NCBI GenBank assembly: GCA_001464625.1 | Contig: LNFJ01000101.1 | Span: 1-45,316, forward strand | From: Bacteroidia bacterium Ga0077558 | GTDB taxonomy: Bacteria > Bacteroidota > Bacteroidia > Chitinophagales > Chitinophagaceae | DNA: 45,316 nt | Reading direction: 5' to 3' | Part shown: positions 7,768-16,952 of the stretch, piece after piece | Numbering within the stretch: position 1 is the stretch's first letter | How the letters are laid out: each line of letters begins with the position of its first letter | Made by a program: the position numbers and the translations under genes | Notes under the pieces: generated by a model | What the model saw: only the letters and a program-made list of their open reading frames with translations | Told to the model about the DNA's origin: nothing | Database searches by the model: none

Positions 7768-10020
7768 ATGAAAAATATAGATTCATACACTCATGTTCGT
7801 GGCGAGTCCGTTTACCTGGATGATATTCCATTGGTGAATGGAACACTGTTTGCGTCGGTGTTTGATTCGCCAGTGGCACATGGAAAAGTAAAATCGCTGC
7901 ACATAGATGAGGCTATGAAAATGCCCGGCGTGGTACAAATTTTTACAGCCACTGATATTCCAGGAGAAAATCAAATTGGCGGCATAATCGCTGATGAAGA
8001 ATTGTTAGCCTCTACCCATGTTCATTTTTGTGGAATGCCGGTAGCATTAGTAGTTGCTACATCTGATGAAGCTGCAAAAGCGGCAGTGAAGAAAATAAAA
8101 ATGGAAGTAGGGCCATTACCTATTATTACTGACCCAAGAGAAGCGAAAGAAAAAAATGAATTAATTATTCCACCAAGAACATTTCAATTGGGTGATACAA
8201 CTACAGCTTGGAGCAAATGCGATCATATTTTTGAGGGAAGTACTGAAACAAACGGGCAAGAACATTTATACATTGAAACACAAGGAGCTTATGCCGTGCC
8301 GCAGGAAAATTCGGCTATTCGTATTTATTCTTCTACACAAGGACCTACACAAGTACAACGAACAACGGCAAGAGTATTGAATATGCCGATGAATTTTATT
8401 GAAGTAGATACAACAAGGCTTGGTGGTGGCTTTGGTGGTAAAGAAGACCAGGCTACAACATGGGGAGTTCTTTGTGCATTGGCTGCTTTTCATTTAAAAA
8501 AGCCGGTAAAATATTCTTTGCATCGCATGGAAGATATGCGGATGACGGGTAAGCGGCATCCTTATTCCTCTGATTTTAAAATTGGGTTAGATAAAAATTA
8601 TAAGATCATTGCTTACGAAGCAACATTTTATCAGAATGCAGGTGCGGCGGCTGATCTTTCTCCGGCAGTGATGGAAAGAACATTATTTCATTGTACTAAT
8701 TCTTACTTCATTCCCAATGTAAAAGCAACGGCGTATAGTTGCAGAACTAATTTACCTCCTAATACAGCCTTTCGTGGTTTTGGCGGGCCGCAGGGAATGT
8801 TTGTGATCGAAGCAGCCATTGCTAAAGCAGCGGAGCAATTAAGTATCTCGCCAATTGTTATTCAGCAACAAAATTTATTGAAAACGGGTGACGAATTTCC
8901 TTATGGACAAATTGCACAAAGTGAAGCGAATGAATGTTGGGATAGAGCTGTTGAACTGTACGATCTCAACCAAATGCAACGGGATAGTGATGATTATAAC
9001 AGCAAGAATAAATTATCTAAAAAAGGATTAGCCTTAATGCCGATTTGTTTTGGTATTTCATTTACGAAAACATTAATGAACCAGGCAAGAGCATTGGTGC
9101 ATGTGTACACAGATGGAAGTGTTGGTATAAGCACTGCCGGAGTAGAGATGGGGCAGGGACTAAACACCAAAATATTACAGGTAGCCGCAGCTATATTCTC
9201 CATTAATCCAGACCGAATAAAAGTTAATACCACAAATACTTATCGGGTTGCTAATACTTCACCCACTGCTGCCAGTGCTTCTTCGGATTTAAATGGTAAA
9301 GCAACAGAAATTGCTTGCCTCGCAATTTTACATCGTTTAAAAGCAGTGGTGGCTGAAGAATTAAGTGTAGATGTAAAAAACGTAGAAGTAAAAGACGAAT
9401 GGGTTTTTGTAAATGACAAGCAAACCGATTGGAGTTGGAATAAATTAGTACAAACTGCTTTTGTAAAAAGAGTCAGCCTTTCCGAACATGCCCATTATGC
9501 GCCACCGGGTATCTGGTTTGATGCAACAAAAGAAAAAGGACATCCCTTTACTTACCATGTATATGGAACTGCCATTACCACTGTAACGATAGATTGTATC
9601 CGTGGAATTTATGAAGTGGATGCAGTGAAAATTGTACATGATTTTGGTAAGAGCATGAATCCGATCATTGACATCGGGCAAGTAGAAGGTTCGTTGGTGC
9701 AAGGCATTGGCTGGATGACGATGGAAGAAATGCTCTACGATAAAGAAGGCAAATTAAAATCCAATGCGTTGAGCACTTATAAGGTACCGGATATCTATTC
9801 TGTGCCTAAAGAAATTACTATTCATTTTTTAGAAACTGAAAAAGAGAATCTTGCAATTTTCAGAAGTAAGGCTGTAGGCGAGCCGCCTTTGATGTATGGA
9901 ATAGGCGCCTACTTTGCATTATATAACGCAGTTAAAGCTTTTAACCCTGCAGCCAATATTCCATTTGACGCACCGATGACACCGGAGAAAGTGTTGATGA
10001 GTTTGTATTCCACTTCCTGA
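7768..10020 (+). CDS. xdhB: xanthine dehydrogenase molybdenum-binding subunit
   Basis: This is the catalytic molybdopterin subunit of 750 residues, near the normal length for the two-subunit enzyme. Diagnostic motifs are GGGFGGKEDQ (the Glu matches the purine-binding Glu of bovine xanthine oxidase), NTAFRGFGGPQG (the Arg matches the second substrate residue), GVEMGQGLNTK (cofactor contact), and VGEPPLMYG near the C-terminus (catalytic base Glu). The Glu/Arg pair argues for a true purine hydroxylase rather than a generic aldehyde oxidase. The enzyme converts hypoxanthine and xanthine to urate in the cytoplasm, passing electrons to the XdhA Fe-S centres and FAD. The start ATG 7768 begins the usual SYTHVRGESVYLDD motif. 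It is co-oriented with and closely follows the small subunit gene. Confidence 0.93.
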   Translation: MKNIDSYTHVRGESVYLDDIPLVNGTLFASVFDSPVAHGKVKSLHIDEAMKMPGVVQIFTATDIPGENQIGGIIADEELLASTHVHFCGMPVALVVATSDEAAKAAVKKIKMEVGPLPIITDPREAKEKNELIIPPRTFQLGDTTTAWSKCDHIFEGSTETNGQEHLYIETQGAYAVPQENSAIRIYSSTQGPTQVQRTTARVLNMPMNFIEVDTTRLGGGFGGKEDQATTWGVLCALAAFHLKKPVKYSLHRMEDMRMTGKRHPYSSDFKIGLDKNYKIIAYEATFYQNAGAAADLSPAVMERTLFHCTNSYFIPNVKATAYSCRTNLPPNTAFRGFGGPQGMFVIEAAIAKAAEQLSISPIVIQQQNLLKTGDEFPYGQIAQSEANECWDRAVELYDLNQMQRDSDDYNSKNKLSKKGLALMPICFGISFTKTLMNQARALVHVYTDGSVGISTAGVEMGQGLNTKILQVAAAIFSINPDRIKVNTTNTYRVANTSPTAASASSDLNGKATEIACLAILHRLKAVVAEELSVDVKNVEVKDEWVFVNDKQTDWSWNKLVQTAFVKRVSLSEHAHYAPPGIWFDATKEKGHPFTYHVYGTAITTVTIDCIRGIYEVDAVKIVHDFGKSMNPIIDIGQVEGSLVQGIGWMTMEEMLYDKEGKLKSNALSTYKVPDIYSVPKEITIHFLETEKENLAIFRSKAVGEPPLMYGIGAYFALYNAVKAFNPAANIPFDAPMTPEKVLMSLYSTS

Positions 10021-10120
10021 TAGGGGAATCAAAAGCAGTAGTACAGAACACAACTTAGATTGATGAAAGGTTTGCCCTCTCCGTTACAAATCGCTAACTT
10101 GACAATTCAAAATACCAATC

Positions 10121-10639
10121 ATGATTTTCGTCTATATATTTATCGGCATGATCGTCACACTTCTGATCATTGCTGCACTAATGCCAAAAATTTTTAATAT
10201 TGAAAAAACTATTGTGATATCGAAACCGGCGGCTGATGTGATGGATAAAGTAGGCAACCTCAACCGATACAGTGAATGGAATCCCTGGCAACAAAGCGAC
10301 CCGACTACCAAAAAAGATATTTCCGGTACTCCCAATACTCCCGGTCATAAATATGCATGGGAAGGAAAAAAAGTAGGCGTTGGAAGTTTAACGCTGAATA
10401 GTATTGATGATAAACATATTCATTTCGATCTGCAATTTTTGAAACCCTGGAAAAGTCAGGCAAAAGATAATTGGCTTTTTGAACAATGGGGAAATGGCGA
10501 AACAAAAGTAACCTGGCAAAATAGTGGCGCATTGCCCTGGCCTATTGCCCGCCTGATGGGACCAATGCTACAAAAAAGTTTGAGCAAACAGTTTGAACAA
10601 GGGTTAAATAACTTGAAGAAAATGGTGGAGAATAATTAG
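10121..10639 (+). CDS. SRPBCC family (polyketide cyclase/START-like) membrane-anchored protein
   Basis: This 172-residue protein has one N-terminal membrane segment (FVYIFIGMIVTLLIIAALM). A helix-grip ligand-binding domain follows, recognisable from KTIVISKPAADVMDKVGNLNRYSEWNPW, the typical opening of polyketide_cyc2/SRPBCC proteins, and a later WLFEQWGNGETKVTWQ segment. It probably binds a hydrophobic ligand at the membrane surface; no reaction can be assigned. It follows the xanthine dehydrogenase genes on the same strand after 100 bases without an obvious terminator, but a functional link is not apparent. The ATG start is well defined by the membrane anchor. Confidence 0.75.
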   Translation: MIFVYIFIGMIVTLLIIAALMPKIFNIEKTIVISKPAADVMDKVGNLNRYSEWNPWQQSDPTTKKDISGTPNTPGHKYAWEGKKVGVGSLTLNSIDDKHIHFDLQFLKPWKSQAKDNWLFEQWGNGETKVTWQNSGALPWPIARLMGPMLQKSLSKQFEQGLNNLKKMVENN

Positions 10640-10699
10640 TTAATTCGGTAATCGGTTGATTAGGTATTAGGCTTTCAATTGTAGGTTTCTTTTAGTCGA

Positions 10700-11062
10700 T
10701 CATATTTTCTTTAACTCTGTTCTTGTCAACTCACTATCTGTAATATTCCCGGTATTCAACGTTGTTGCAGGTTCAAATAGCATGATCTCAACTTCTTCTG
10801 TTGCAACTGGTTTGTGTTCTACCCCTCTTGGCATTATCAAAAACTCTCCGGCGTTTACCGTAATTACTTTATCCCGCAGGTGCATATCAAAACTTCCTTT
10901 CACTACATAAAATAATTCATCTTCATTATCATGATGATGCCACACAAATTCTCCTTTGAACTTTACCCGTTTCACTTGCTGGCCGTTTAGCTCTCCTGCA
11001 ATTCTTGGATTGAAGTAATCGCTGAAGCTTGATAGTTTTTCTGCTACGTTTATTTTTTCCAT
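10700..11062 (-). CDS. cupin domain protein
   Basis: This small single-domain cupin of about 120 residues has HHHDNEDELFYVVKGSFDMH (first cupin motif with His and Glu metal ligands) and PRGVEHKPVA (second motif with His). It resembles mannose-6-phosphate isomerase-like or quercetinase-like small cupins. Its reaction is unknown, although metal binding is expected. ATG 11062 is preferred over the upstream TTG at 11086, which lies inside purT. The start lies five bases after the purT stop, so the two form an operon. Confidence 0.82.
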   Translation of the reverse strand: MEKINVAEKLSSFSDYFNPRIAGELNGQQVKRVKFKGEFVWHHHDNEDELFYVVKGSFDMHLRDKVITVNAGEFLIMPRGVEHKPVATEEVEIMLFEPATTLNTGNITDSELTRTELKKI

Positions 11063-11067
11063 AGTTT

Positions 11068-12231
11068 TTATTGAATTGTTATACAATCAGCCACTGCTTT
11101 CGCTTTTACTCTTACTGTTTCCATATCCGCATCAATTTCAGCATTCACTAATGCTACAGCCATTCGTCTGTAAGGTCTTGTTGTTGGTTTACCAAATACT
11201 CTTACATCTGTATTCGGTTGTTGTAATGCTTTTTCAATTCCGGAAATTGTGAATTGCTCCAACGTTTTATTTGCCAGTACAACAGCACTAACTCCAGCCT
11301 TCTCCAACCTTATTTCTGGAATAGGTAATCCTAAAATTGCTCTTGCATGCAATTCAAACTCCGAAAGATTTTGTGTGCCGGCTAATGTTACCATGCCCGT
11401 GTCATGTGGTCGTGGACTTAGTTCAGAAAAATAAACGCCTTTGTCGGTCAGGAAAAATTCAACGCCCCATAATCCTGCACCAGTTAATGCAGTGGTAACT
11501 TTTTCTGCCATTTCGCAAGCATCGGTATAATCTTTTTCGCTAATAGCAACAGGTTGCCAGCTTTCCTGGTAGTCGCCTCTTTCCTGGCGGTGGCCTATTG
11601 GCGGACAGAATAATGTTTTAGCGTTCTTCTGTGTTACCGTAAGTAAGGTAATTTCTGTATGAAAAGAAATAAACTCTTCAATAATTACTTCCTTAATATC
11701 ACCTCTTGAATTATTGATGGCATAATCAAATACAGTTTGCTGATCGGCTTCATTCTTTAAAACACTCTGTCCTTTTCCTGATGACGACATCAATGGCTTT
11801 ACCACACAAGGCAATCCGATTTCTTTAACTGCGGTAGTAAATTCTTCGAATGTAGTAGCATAAAAATACTTAGCTGTTCGCAAGCCCAATTCTTTACTGG
11901 CTAAATCTCTTATCAGCTTTCTGTTCATCGTAAAGTTGGCAGCTTTAGCACTGGGCACTACTTGTATGCCTTGCTTTTCATAGTCATAAAAACGTTCTGT
12001 TCGTATCGCTTCTATTTCAGGAACTATTAGATCTGGTTTATGCTTTTCAATAACGGCATCGAGTTCATTTCCATTCAGCATATCAATTACTTCAAAACCA
12101 TCTGCCACTTGCATAGCGGGAGCACCGGCATAACTGTCGGTTGCAATAACTGTTTGCCCTAACCTTTTTAGAGATATAACTAATTCTTTGCCGAGTTCAC
12201 CGCTGCCGAGGAGGAGTATTTTTTTGTGCAT
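11068..12231 (-). CDS. purT: formate-dependent phosphoribosylglycinamide formyltransferase
   Basis: This ATP-grasp enzyme of purine synthesis makes formyl-GAR from GAR, formate and ATP in the cytoplasm. From ATG 12231 it has 387 residues, close to the 392 of E. coli PurT, and begins with [21 protein letters not shown], the PurT N-terminal motif. Further landmarks are [31 protein letters not shown] (ATP-grasp loop), GVEFFLTD and [13 protein letters not shown]. The open frame continues to a TTG at 12324, but the extra 31 residues are not part of the family. The gene is followed after five bases by the cupin gene. Together with xanthine dehydrogenase it is one of two purine-related loci in this stretch. 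Confidence 0.94.
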   Translation of the reverse strand: MHKKILLLGSGELGKELVISLKRLGQTVIATDSYAGAPAMQVADGFEVIDMLNGNELDAVIEKHKPDLIVPEIEAIRTERFYDYEKQGIQVVPSAKAANFTMNRKLIRDLASKELGLRTAKYFYATTFEEFTTAVKEIGLPCVVKPLMSSSGKGQSVLKNEADQQTVFDYAINNSRGDIKEVIIEEFISFHTEITLLTVTQKNAKTLFCPPIGHRQERGDYQESWQPVAISEKDYTDACEMAEKVTTALTGAGLWGVEFFLTDKGVYFSELSPRPHDTGMVTLAGTQNLSEFELHARAILGLPIPEIRLEKAGVSAVVLANKTLEQFTISGIEKALQQPNTDVRVFGKPTTRPYRRMAVALVNAEIDADMETVRVKAKAVADCITIQ

Positions 12232-12382
12232 GCTGCAAAGTAAATAAATACAGGGCCTGTTCCAATTTTTCAGGACATGAAGAGTGCTATGCCTCATTGT
12301 GTCAAATTGCTTAGTTTGAGCCAATTCATTGAACCGATTGGCTACTTGTTATGTTGTGAAACTATTAGATTTAGATTAAAAA

Positions 12383-12526
12383 ATGGATAAAAAAACTACT
12401 CAGTTTTTTGGCAAACAATTAAATAATTCTGAAGCCGGAAATTTTCAGGATGAGCTATTTTTACCGATGGCATTTGATGCCATGAAGGGGGACGATCAAA
12501 TGTGCGACGCAAGGGATCTCGCCTAA
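12383..12526 (+). CDS. small unknown ORF ending in a palindrome
   Basis: This 47-residue frame starts at ATG 12383 (MDKKTTQFFGKQLNN...) and stops at a TAA inside the palindrome TCTCGCCT-A-AGGCGAGA. The first ~37 codons look protein-like; the last codons (CDARDLA) come from the repeat. I do not recognise the product. It may be a truncated gene remnant cut by the repeat, or chance. Confidence 0.25.
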   Translation: MDKKTTQFFGKQLNNSEAGNFQDELFLPMAFDAMKGDDQMCDARDLA

Positions 12527-12572
12527 GGCGAGACCATTGAACCTGCCTACCGGCAGGCAGGCCGGAGGCTGG
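12508..12572. repeat. cluster of two short palindromes
   Basis: Two adjacent palindromes lie in the 371-base region between purT and the M23 gene. The first is TCTCGCCT-A-AGGCGAGA, centred at 12525. The second is CCTGCC-TACC-GGCAGG at about 12542-12557, followed by GCAGGCCGG. They resemble REP-like dispersed elements; the second shares its core with the copy at 2651. Apart from the small ORF at 12383, the region holds no other gene. Confidence 0.5.
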
Positions 12573-12602
12573 TAAACAAAATATTTAACTCAATTTCGTA
12601 TT

Positions 12603-13205
12603 GTGATAAAATTTACATCGATCATATTTTTTGTATTTCTTACAGGATGCTCTGTTAGTAATAACCCCATGCGCAAAGAAGTAAAGCAGTTGTTAGATGG
12701 GACTATTGCTGACGATACTAGCTATGTGTATGCACTACCGTATGAAGAAGGAAAAAGCTTTCGGGTGATACAGGGCTACTTCAGTCAATTTACCCATAAG
12801 GAAAGGGCGGCACTTGATTTTAATATGAAACGAGGTGCTAAAATTACAGCGGCGAGAGAAGGTGTGGTGACAAGAGTAAAAGAAGATGGAACAAAAGGTG
12901 GATTGAAAAGCAAGTTCCGTTCACACGGCAATAATATTGTAATTCAACATTCGGATGGTTCAAGAGCTGGTTACTGGCACTTACAACATAATGGTGCCTT
13001 GGTAAATGTGGGTGATACCGTAAAAAGAGGGCAGGTAATTGCATTGAGCGGAAAAACAGGTTATGCATTTGTTCCGCATCTTCACTTTTTAGTATGGACT
13101 TCAAAAAATGGGAAATGGCAGCAGGTGGCCACCCGGTTTCAAACATCTAAGGGTCCAAAATATCTTCGTAGCTGGGGAAAGTATAAGAATGCAGGTACGA
13201 AGTAA
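12603..13205 (+). CDS. M23 family metallopeptidase, lipoprotein
   Basis: This 200-residue lipoprotein has an LTGC lipobox at about residues 13-16. A LytM/peptidase M23 domain covers about 60-190: RAALDFNMKRGAKITAAREGVVT, then HGNNIVIQHSDG, YWHLQHNGALVNVGDTVKRGQVIA, and VPHLHFLVW (the HxH zinc and catalytic motif). M23 enzymes cleave peptidoglycan cross-bridges. The His of the usual HxxxD first ligand pair is not at its expected place (Arg precedes AALD); a His lies three residues further upstream, so activity is uncertain. The start is GTG 12603. The stop codon falls inside a GTACGAA-type heptad repeat. Confidence 0.82.
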   Translation: MIKFTSIIFFVFLTGCSVSNNPMRKEVKQLLDGTIADDTSYVYALPYEEGKSFRVIQGYFSQFTHKERAALDFNMKRGAKITAAREGVVTRVKEDGTKGGLKSKFRSHGNNIVIQHSDGSRAGYWHLQHNGALVNVGDTVKRGQVIALSGKTGYAFVPHLHFLVWTSKNGKWQQVATRFQTSKGPKYLRSWGKYKNAGTK

Positions 13206-13300
13206 GAATTGCGAAGTACGAAGACCCTGATAACAATTTACATCTATGGATAACACGACTTGTTTCTTGTACCGTGTACCTTGTACCTTGTACCTTCACT
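13193..13300. repeat. heptad-type intergenic repeats
   Basis: Short imperfect heptamers surround the M23 stop and the pnuC upstream region: GTACGAA units near 13195-13223 and CTTGTAC units (four in near-tandem) near 13265-13296. Similar units occur at about 18160-18185 and 20042-20068. They look like dispersed, degenerate microsatellites. Confidence 0.5.
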
Positions 13301-13309
13301 CTGCACTCC

Positions 13310-13317
13310 TAACTTTA
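13310..13317 (+). promoter_or_regulatory. candidate -7 box abutting pnuC start
   Basis: TAACTTTA, close to the Bacteroidota TAnnTTTG element, ends three bases before the preferred pnuC ATG at 13321. If it is used, the transcript would be essentially leaderless. No -33 element is clear. Confidence 0.25.
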
Positions 13318-13320
13318 CCC

Positions 13321-13947
13321 ATGTCTTTTCAAGAAATCTATCAGCAATTCATTAGTGGCATGCAGGCAACTACCTGGCTGGAGTATATAGCTGTAATTGC
13401 TGGTATTGTAAGTGTGTGGTTTAGCAGAAAAGAAAACATACTGGTATATCCGATCGGGTTGATCAATACAATCGTCTTTGTTTATTTGAGTTTCAAGTAT
13501 CACTTACCAGGAGAAGCCAGTGTAAATTTTTACTACACTGTAATGAGTTTGTACGGCTGGTATATGTGGTCGAAAAAAAATACAGCTCAGGAAAAAGTAT
13601 TGCACATCACTTTTTCTAACCAGCAAATGTGGTTGAACCAGGTATTGTTCTTTCTTTTCTTTTATGTCACCATCTATTTCTGTTTGGTATACTTGAAGGG
13701 CAATTTCTTTCCGGGAGCTATACCGTGGGCTGATGCGTTTGCTTCGGCATCAGCGTTTACAGGTATGTGGCTGATGACAAGAAAAAAAGTAGAGAGCTGG
13801 TATTGGTGGATCGTAACTAATATTGCTTCTATTCCTTTGTATTTTGTAAAGGAATTAATGGTTACCAGTATATATTATCTTATTTTGTTTGTGCTGGCCA
13901 TCTTTGGATTGCTGGAATGGAAAAAAAGAGCAAAACAACATGCTTAA
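13321..13947 (+). CDS. pnuC: nicotinamide riboside/mononucleotide transporter
   Basis: This is a PnuC-family membrane protein of 208 residues from ATG 13321, with about seven hydrophobic segments. Family marks include GIVSVWFSRKENILVYPIGLINTIVFVYLSF and the aromatic WYMWSKK loop, with WWIVTNIASIPLYFVKE near the C-terminus (substrate-binding Trp-rich region). Members take up nicotinamide riboside by facilitated diffusion, trapped by phosphorylation. The longer frame from 13246 adds residues encoded by heptad repeats and is rejected. The 3' end overlaps the start of the NadR-type kinase gene by 8 bases, coupling uptake and phosphorylation. Confidence 0.9.
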   Translation: MSFQEIYQQFISGMQATTWLEYIAVIAGIVSVWFSRKENILVYPIGLINTIVFVYLSFKYHLPGEASVNFYYTVMSLYGWYMWSKKNTAQEKVLHITFSNQQMWLNQVLFFLFFYVTIYFCLVYLKGNFFPGAIPWADAFASASAFTGMWLMTRKKVESWYWWIVTNIASIPLYFVKELMVTSIYYLILFVLAIFGLLEWKKRAKQHA

Positions 13948-14494
13948 AAAGATCGTCATCATCGGGCCGGAAAGCACCGGCAAAAGTGTATTGAGCCAGC
14001 AACTGGCCAATCACTACGAAACTACCTGGTGTCCGGAGTTTGCAAGGGAATACCTGCTTACCAACGGAACTAATTATGATTATGACGATTTACTAACGAT
14101 TGCAAAAGGTCAACTGGCACTGGAAGATGAATATGCTACGACATTAGAAAATCAATCGCAGACAATGCTGGAGAATGGGGAGCATCTTCCCTTGTTCATT
14201 GATACAGATATGTATGTAATGAAAGTATGGTGCGAATTTGTTTTTGAAAAATGTCATCGCTTTATATTGGATGAAATTGTTCGCCGGGAATACGACCTCT
14301 ACCTGCTTTGTAATATTGATTTGCCTTGGGTAAAAGATGAGCTGCGGGAATACCCGGATATTGAGAGCCGCAAAAAACTCTACCGGATCTATAAAGATTT
14401 AATGACCAATCAAAATGTTCCGTGGGTGGATATTAGTGGAGATTATGAAGAGCGGCTGAAAAAGGCAATTACTGCAGTTGATAAATTGCTGTAA
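13940..14494 (+). CDS. NadR-type nicotinamide riboside kinase (AAA family ATPase)
   Basis: This is a P-loop kinase of about 184 residues that starts at ATG 13940 inside the pnuC 3' end. Walker A is IGPESTGKSVL, and WCPEFAREYL is the hallmark of the NadR ribosylnicotinamide kinase domain; LFIDTDMYVMKVW and LCNIDLPWVKDELRE follow. Unlike enterobacterial NadR it has no DNA-binding or NMN adenylyltransferase domain. It is expected to phosphorylate nicotinamide riboside brought in by PnuC, giving NMN for NAD salvage. The overlap with pnuC strongly supports this pairing. Confidence 0.87.
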   Translation: MLKKIVIIGPESTGKSVLSQQLANHYETTWCPEFAREYLLTNGTNYDYDDLLTIAKGQLALEDEYATTLENQSQTMLENGEHLPLFIDTDMYVMKVWCEFVFEKCHRFILDEIVRREYDLYLLCNIDLPWVKDELREYPDIESRKKLYRIYKDLMTNQNVPWVDISGDYEERLKKAITAVDKLL

Positions 14495-14520
14495 TATTTG
14501 TTGTTACTTTCGTTACCTGC

Positions 14521-16203
14521 ATGACTGCTTTACAAAAACATCACCGCATACTTTTCTATGGCCTCTGGCTATTCCTTGGATTAATTCAATCCGGGCTAAC
14601 CGAATTACAGGATGATGAAGCGTACTATTGGGTATATAGTCAATATCTCGATTGGGGCTATTTCGATCATCCACCAATGATCGGTTTGCTGGTAAAAATG
14701 GGCTATGCAATTCTTCCTAACGAATTGGGTGTTCGGCTCTTTCCTTTGTTACTAAACATTTTCTCGTTTGTCATTATAGAAAAACTGATCGACAAGAAAA
14801 ATTCATTGCTCTTTTACACTATTGTATTATCAATTGCAGTTTTGCAGTTAAGCGGTTTTGCAGCCGTACCAGATACCCCGTTGATATTTTTTTCTGCTTT
14901 ATTTTTTTTGTGCTATAAACGATTCACAGATAACTATTCGTTGTTCAATTCTTTTCTATTAGGGCTCTCGGTTGCGCTGCTGATGTACAGTAAGTATCAT
15001 GCGGTGTTGATCGTATTCTTTGTGTTGTTGTCTAATTGGCGTTTGTTCACAAAATACCAGACTTACCTGGCGGGATTAATTGCATTGTTGTTATTTGCAC
15101 CGCATCTCTGGTGGCAATACCAGCATGATTGGGTAAGCTTCCAGTATCATTTGTTTGAAAGCAATGTAAATGCCTATAAATTTTCTTTTACCACAGAATA
15201 TATAGTAGGACAAATATTGCTGGCAGGGCCTATTGCCGGTTTAGTATTATTACCAGCTGCATTCTTATTTAAACCAACTACAACCACTGAAAAAGCATTG
15301 CGTTTTTCCATGATCGGTATTTATGTATTCTTTTTGCTAAGTTCTCTTCGTGGAAAGGTAGAAGCCAACTGGACATCGCCAGCATTAGTGGCAGTAATAG
15401 TTTTGGCGCATCAATACTTGCAACATCAGCATACAAATTTTTCTAAAAAGGGTTTAAAAATTTTGGTTCGGCTGCTGCCTGTTACCTTACTGCTTATCAC
15501 TGCTGTAAGAATTGTTATGATCGCAGATATTGTTCCTGTAAAAGCCATTCAAAAAAGATACCATGCCTGGAAAGAATGGCCAGCGATTATGAAAGAGAAA
15601 ACAAAAGGATTACCTGTTGTATTCAGCAATTCTTACCAACGGGCATCCAAGTACTGGTTTTACTCAGGGCAAATGACCTATTCGCAAAACTGGCTGGGAG
15701 AACATCGCAATAATTATAATTTCTGGCCGGTAGAAGATTCATTACTGGGCAAACCCGTTTATTTTTTGGATGTGTACCAATTGCATCGCTTTACTGATTC
15801 CTTACAAACGCCGATTGGATGGGTGGGGTACAAATATGATTCTTCGCTGGCTTCATTTGCTAAGCTAAAAATTGAATTGGTAGGAAAGAGAATTGACGTA
15901 CAAAAAGAAAATCAGGTTGTTAAACTGATTGGAAACTATTCACTCCCCGAAAAATATACTGCGTTTATTCAAAAAAATCAATTGTTGTCTGATACTGTAC
16001 GGGTGGGGATTTTTAATAATGGCCGATGGCTAAAAGATGTTTATACAACTCTTACACTTCAACAAATAGTAAATTCAAAAGCTAGTAGATTCTCATTTAA
16101 CCCTCAACTTGAATCAGGTACTTATTCTTTCATTTTGGGAATTAATGTTGGCCATAATAATGCAACACATAACAGCAGAAAGATAAAGCTGGTGGTGGAA
16201 TAG
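14521..16203 (+). CDS. glycosyltransferase family 39 membrane protein (ArnT-like)
   Basis: This 560-residue polytopic protein has about 10-11 hydrophobic segments. The first periplasmic loop has LQDDEAYYW (catalytic Asp/Glu of GT-C enzymes) and GYFDHPPMIGLLVK, both diagnostic of the ArnT/GT39 group. These enzymes transfer a sugar from a polyprenyl-phosphate donor to a lipid or protein in the periplasm. The acceptor is unknown here. The C-terminal ~180 residues form a soluble periplasmic part. It follows the kinase gene by 26 bases in the same direction but is not obviously related to NAD salvage. Confidence 0.87.
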   Translation: MTALQKHHRILFYGLWLFLGLIQSGLTELQDDEAYYWVYSQYLDWGYFDHPPMIGLLVKMGYAILPNELGVRLFPLLLNIFSFVIIEKLIDKKNSLLFYTIVLSIAVLQLSGFAAVPDTPLIFFSALFFLCYKRFTDNYSLFNSFLLGLSVALLMYSKYHAVLIVFFVLLSNWRLFTKYQTYLAGLIALLLFAPHLWWQYQHDWVSFQYHLFESNVNAYKFSFTTEYIVGQILLAGPIAGLVLLPAAFLFKPTTTTEKALRFSMIGIYVFFLLSSLRGKVEANWTSPALVAVIVLAHQYLQHQHTNFSKKGLKILVRLLPVTLLLITAVRIVMIADIVPVKAIQKRYHAWKEWPAIMKEKTKGLPVVFSNSYQRASKYWFYSGQMTYSQNWLGEHRNNYNFWPVEDSLLGKPVYFLDVYQLHRFTDSLQTPIGWVGYKYDSSLASFAKLKIELVGKRIDVQKENQVVKLIGNYSLPEKYTAFIQKNQLLSDTVRVGIFNNGRWLKDVYTTLTLQQIVNSKASRFSFNPQLESGTYSFILGINVGHNNATHNSRKIKLVVE

Positions 16204-16207
16204 TTAT

Positions 16208-16918
16208 TTACGGCGGACTTGTTCCAATCACTTTTTGTATATCCGGATCCGTTGACAAATTATTCATTTGTTGTGCAATTCTTCTAGCACGGGATGCTAC
16301 ATACGATGATAGTGGTTTTACTTTATACCTTTTAGGATTTGGCAAACAGGCGGCTATTAATGCAGCTTCCTGCCTGGATAAATTTTTCGCCGGTTTATTA
16401 AAGTAGGATTGTGCGGCTGCTTCAATACCAAATATGCCATCTCCCATTTCAATCACATTGAGATAAACTTGCATGATCCTTTTTTTACTCCATAATAATT
16501 CAATCATAAAAGTAAAATAAGTTTCCAGTCCCTTTCGGATCCAGCTTCTTCCCTGCCATAAAAAAACATTCTTGGCTACCTGTTGACTAATAGTGCTACC
16601 ACCACGAATACGACCCGGTTTTTTTTCATTGTACTTCATGGCTTTTTTAATGCTCTTCCAATCAAAGCCATTGTGATCAGGAAATAGTTGGTCTTCTGAA
16701 GCAATTACTGCCAATCTTGCATTAGGAGAAATAGAACTGCGGCTTACATAATCTCTCTTTAATCCATGACCGCTTACCCAACTTACCAATTGTGTAACTG
16801 TAATAGGTGGGTTCACCCATTTTAGTAAAATAATGTACAGCAACTGGGCTATAAAAAGAAAGATGAAGATCTTTTTAGTCCAACGCCAAAGCCGGGGAAA
16901 AAGTCCTTTTGTAGTCAT
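16208..16918 (-). CDS. mtgA: monofunctional peptidoglycan transglycosylase
   Basis: This GT51 enzyme of 236 residues from ATG 16918 has one N-terminal membrane anchor (IFIFLFIAQLLYIILL), close to the 242 residues of E. coli MtgA. Motifs are ASEDQLFPDHNGFDW (catalytic Glu), RGGSTISQQVAKN, and then SKKRIMQVYLNVIEMGDGIFGIEAAAQSYFNKPA. It polymerises lipid II into glycan strands at the outer face of the inner membrane and lacks a transpeptidase domain. The open frame runs on to 17047, but this extra part overlaps the next minus-strand gene and is rejected. The 3' end is four bases from the convergent GT39 gene. Confidence 0.93.
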   Translation of the reverse strand: MTTKGLFPRLWRWTKKIFIFLFIAQLLYIILLKWVNPPITVTQLVSWVSGHGLKRDYVSRSSISPNARLAVIASEDQLFPDHNGFDWKSIKKAMKYNEKKPGRIRGGSTISQQVAKNVFLWQGRSWIRKGLETYFTFMIELLWSKKRIMQVYLNVIEMGDGIFGIEAAAQSYFNKPAKNLSRQEAALIAACLPNPKRYKVKPLSSYVASRARRIAQQMNNLSTDPDIQKVIGTSPP

Positions 16919-16952
16919 TGTGTGCTGCAATATTAAAAAGAAACGGCTGTAT

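Noticed and set aside
12232..12324. Longer N-terminus for purT
   Set aside because: PurT proteins start at the [14 protein letters not shown] motif; the extension begins with TTG and has no match.
13246..13320. Longer N-terminus for pnuC
   Set aside because: The extra 25 codons are made of heptad repeats and come before the conserved start MSFQEIYQQF.
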